DNA from: Planctomycetales bacterium
GTDB lineage: Bacteria > Planctomycetota > Planctomycetia > Planctomycetales > Planctomycetaceae
Length of the DNA stretch: 64,000 nucleotides
NCBI GenBank assembly: GCA_026400835.1
Contig: JAPLOA010000046.1
Span: 1 to 64,000, forward strand
Direction of reading: 5' to 3'
The first letter of the stretch is position 1. Every line of letters begins with the position of its first letter. Positions 63,868 to 64,000 of this stretch are shown here, in pieces. The position numbers were made by a program, and so were the translations under genes. The notes below the pieces were generated by a model. The model saw only the letters and a list, made by a program, of their open reading frames with translations, made no database searches and was not told where the DNA came from.

Positions 63868-64000
63868 GACATCATCCTTGGCATTGAGGACACTTCGCCG
63901 GAGAAATAACGCGGCCTGTCGTTAGTATCGTTATCGGCATCAGGGTCTGGTGCTGAACATTCCCCTAAGTGATTGTTAACGTTCCGGGGCACAACGGACG

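Noticed and set aside
63868-64000. glmS ribozyme upstream of glmS
   Set aside because: The short upstream sequence shows no matching core, and the element is mainly known from Firmicutes.

Overview
The window looks like a chromosome or large contig from a planctomycete, probably Planctomycetales (Planctomycetaceae-like). This is inferred from gene content and not from any database search. The signs are a four-cysteine zinc-ribbon protein, Tat-exported Gfo/Idh/MocA and polysaccharide deacetylase proteins, NHL beta-propeller lipoproteins, a VWA/MoxR operon, a squalene-cyclase-like repeat protein, MlrC, long serine- and proline-rich low-complexity proteins, and many short palindromic repeats between genes. 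Base composition is moderate over most of the window. The first ~1.68 kb is much richer in G+C (hand-counted 60-base lines of about 68-72% against about 43-60% just beyond).

Left end (1-6.6 kb): the 5' part of a two-partner-secretion exoprotein (TpsA, FHA type) runs off the left edge on the minus strand. Upstream of it lies one open frame that joins a planctomycete zinc-ribbon protein to the C-terminal strands of a TpsB outer-membrane transporter. A perfect 25-bp inverted repeat, an HD phosphohydrolase and a sulfite-oxidase-like molybdoenzyme follow. From 6.8 to 20.1 kb: aldo/keto reductase, Gfo/Idh/MocA oxidoreductase, pseudouridine synthase with a very long basic tail, a Ser/Asn-rich BON-like secreted protein, an SDR, an NHL-VWA-MoxR operon and an orphan ABC ATPase. 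From 20.4 to 37.3 kb: MlrC peptidase, MFS/spermidine-synthase fusion, sugar-binding lipoprotein, NHL protein, amidohydrolase, pgk, a Cys/Tyr-rich secreted protein, a FixL-like PAS histidine kinase followed by an NtrC-type sigma-54 activator, polysaccharide deacetylase, PhyH dioxygenase and a stand-alone E2-type acyltransferase domain.

Right half (37.6-64 kb): FkbM methyltransferase and hexapeptide acyltransferase (surface glycan genes), lipase, an LRR membrane protein, glgA, nitrilase, two small membrane-anchored proteins, aspS, a gene-poor 1.37 kb stretch, a coiled-coil lipoprotein, a transglutaminase-like protein, a squalene-cyclase-like membrane protein, a GT39/ArnT-like membrane protein, ahcY, an Rrf2 regulator followed by two tandem CxxCH (Tll0287/DUF3365-like) proteins, an alkaline phosphatase translationally coupled to a DUF4350-like membrane protein, an acidic-tail protein with a methyltransferase, and glmS at the right end.

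The best leads are the TpsB/zinc-ribbon chimera at a sharp composition boundary (real insertion or assembly error), the candidate gas- or redox-sensing genes (FixL-like PAS with His/Arg at haem-sensor spacing paired with an NtrC regulator; Rrf2 with two haem-motif proteins), and a family of ~175-bp MITE-like elements with GTTTTGAAGTT/AACTTCAAAAC ends. No tRNA, rRNA, CRISPR array or transposase gene was seen. Most of the remaining genes are ordinary metabolism and envelope functions.
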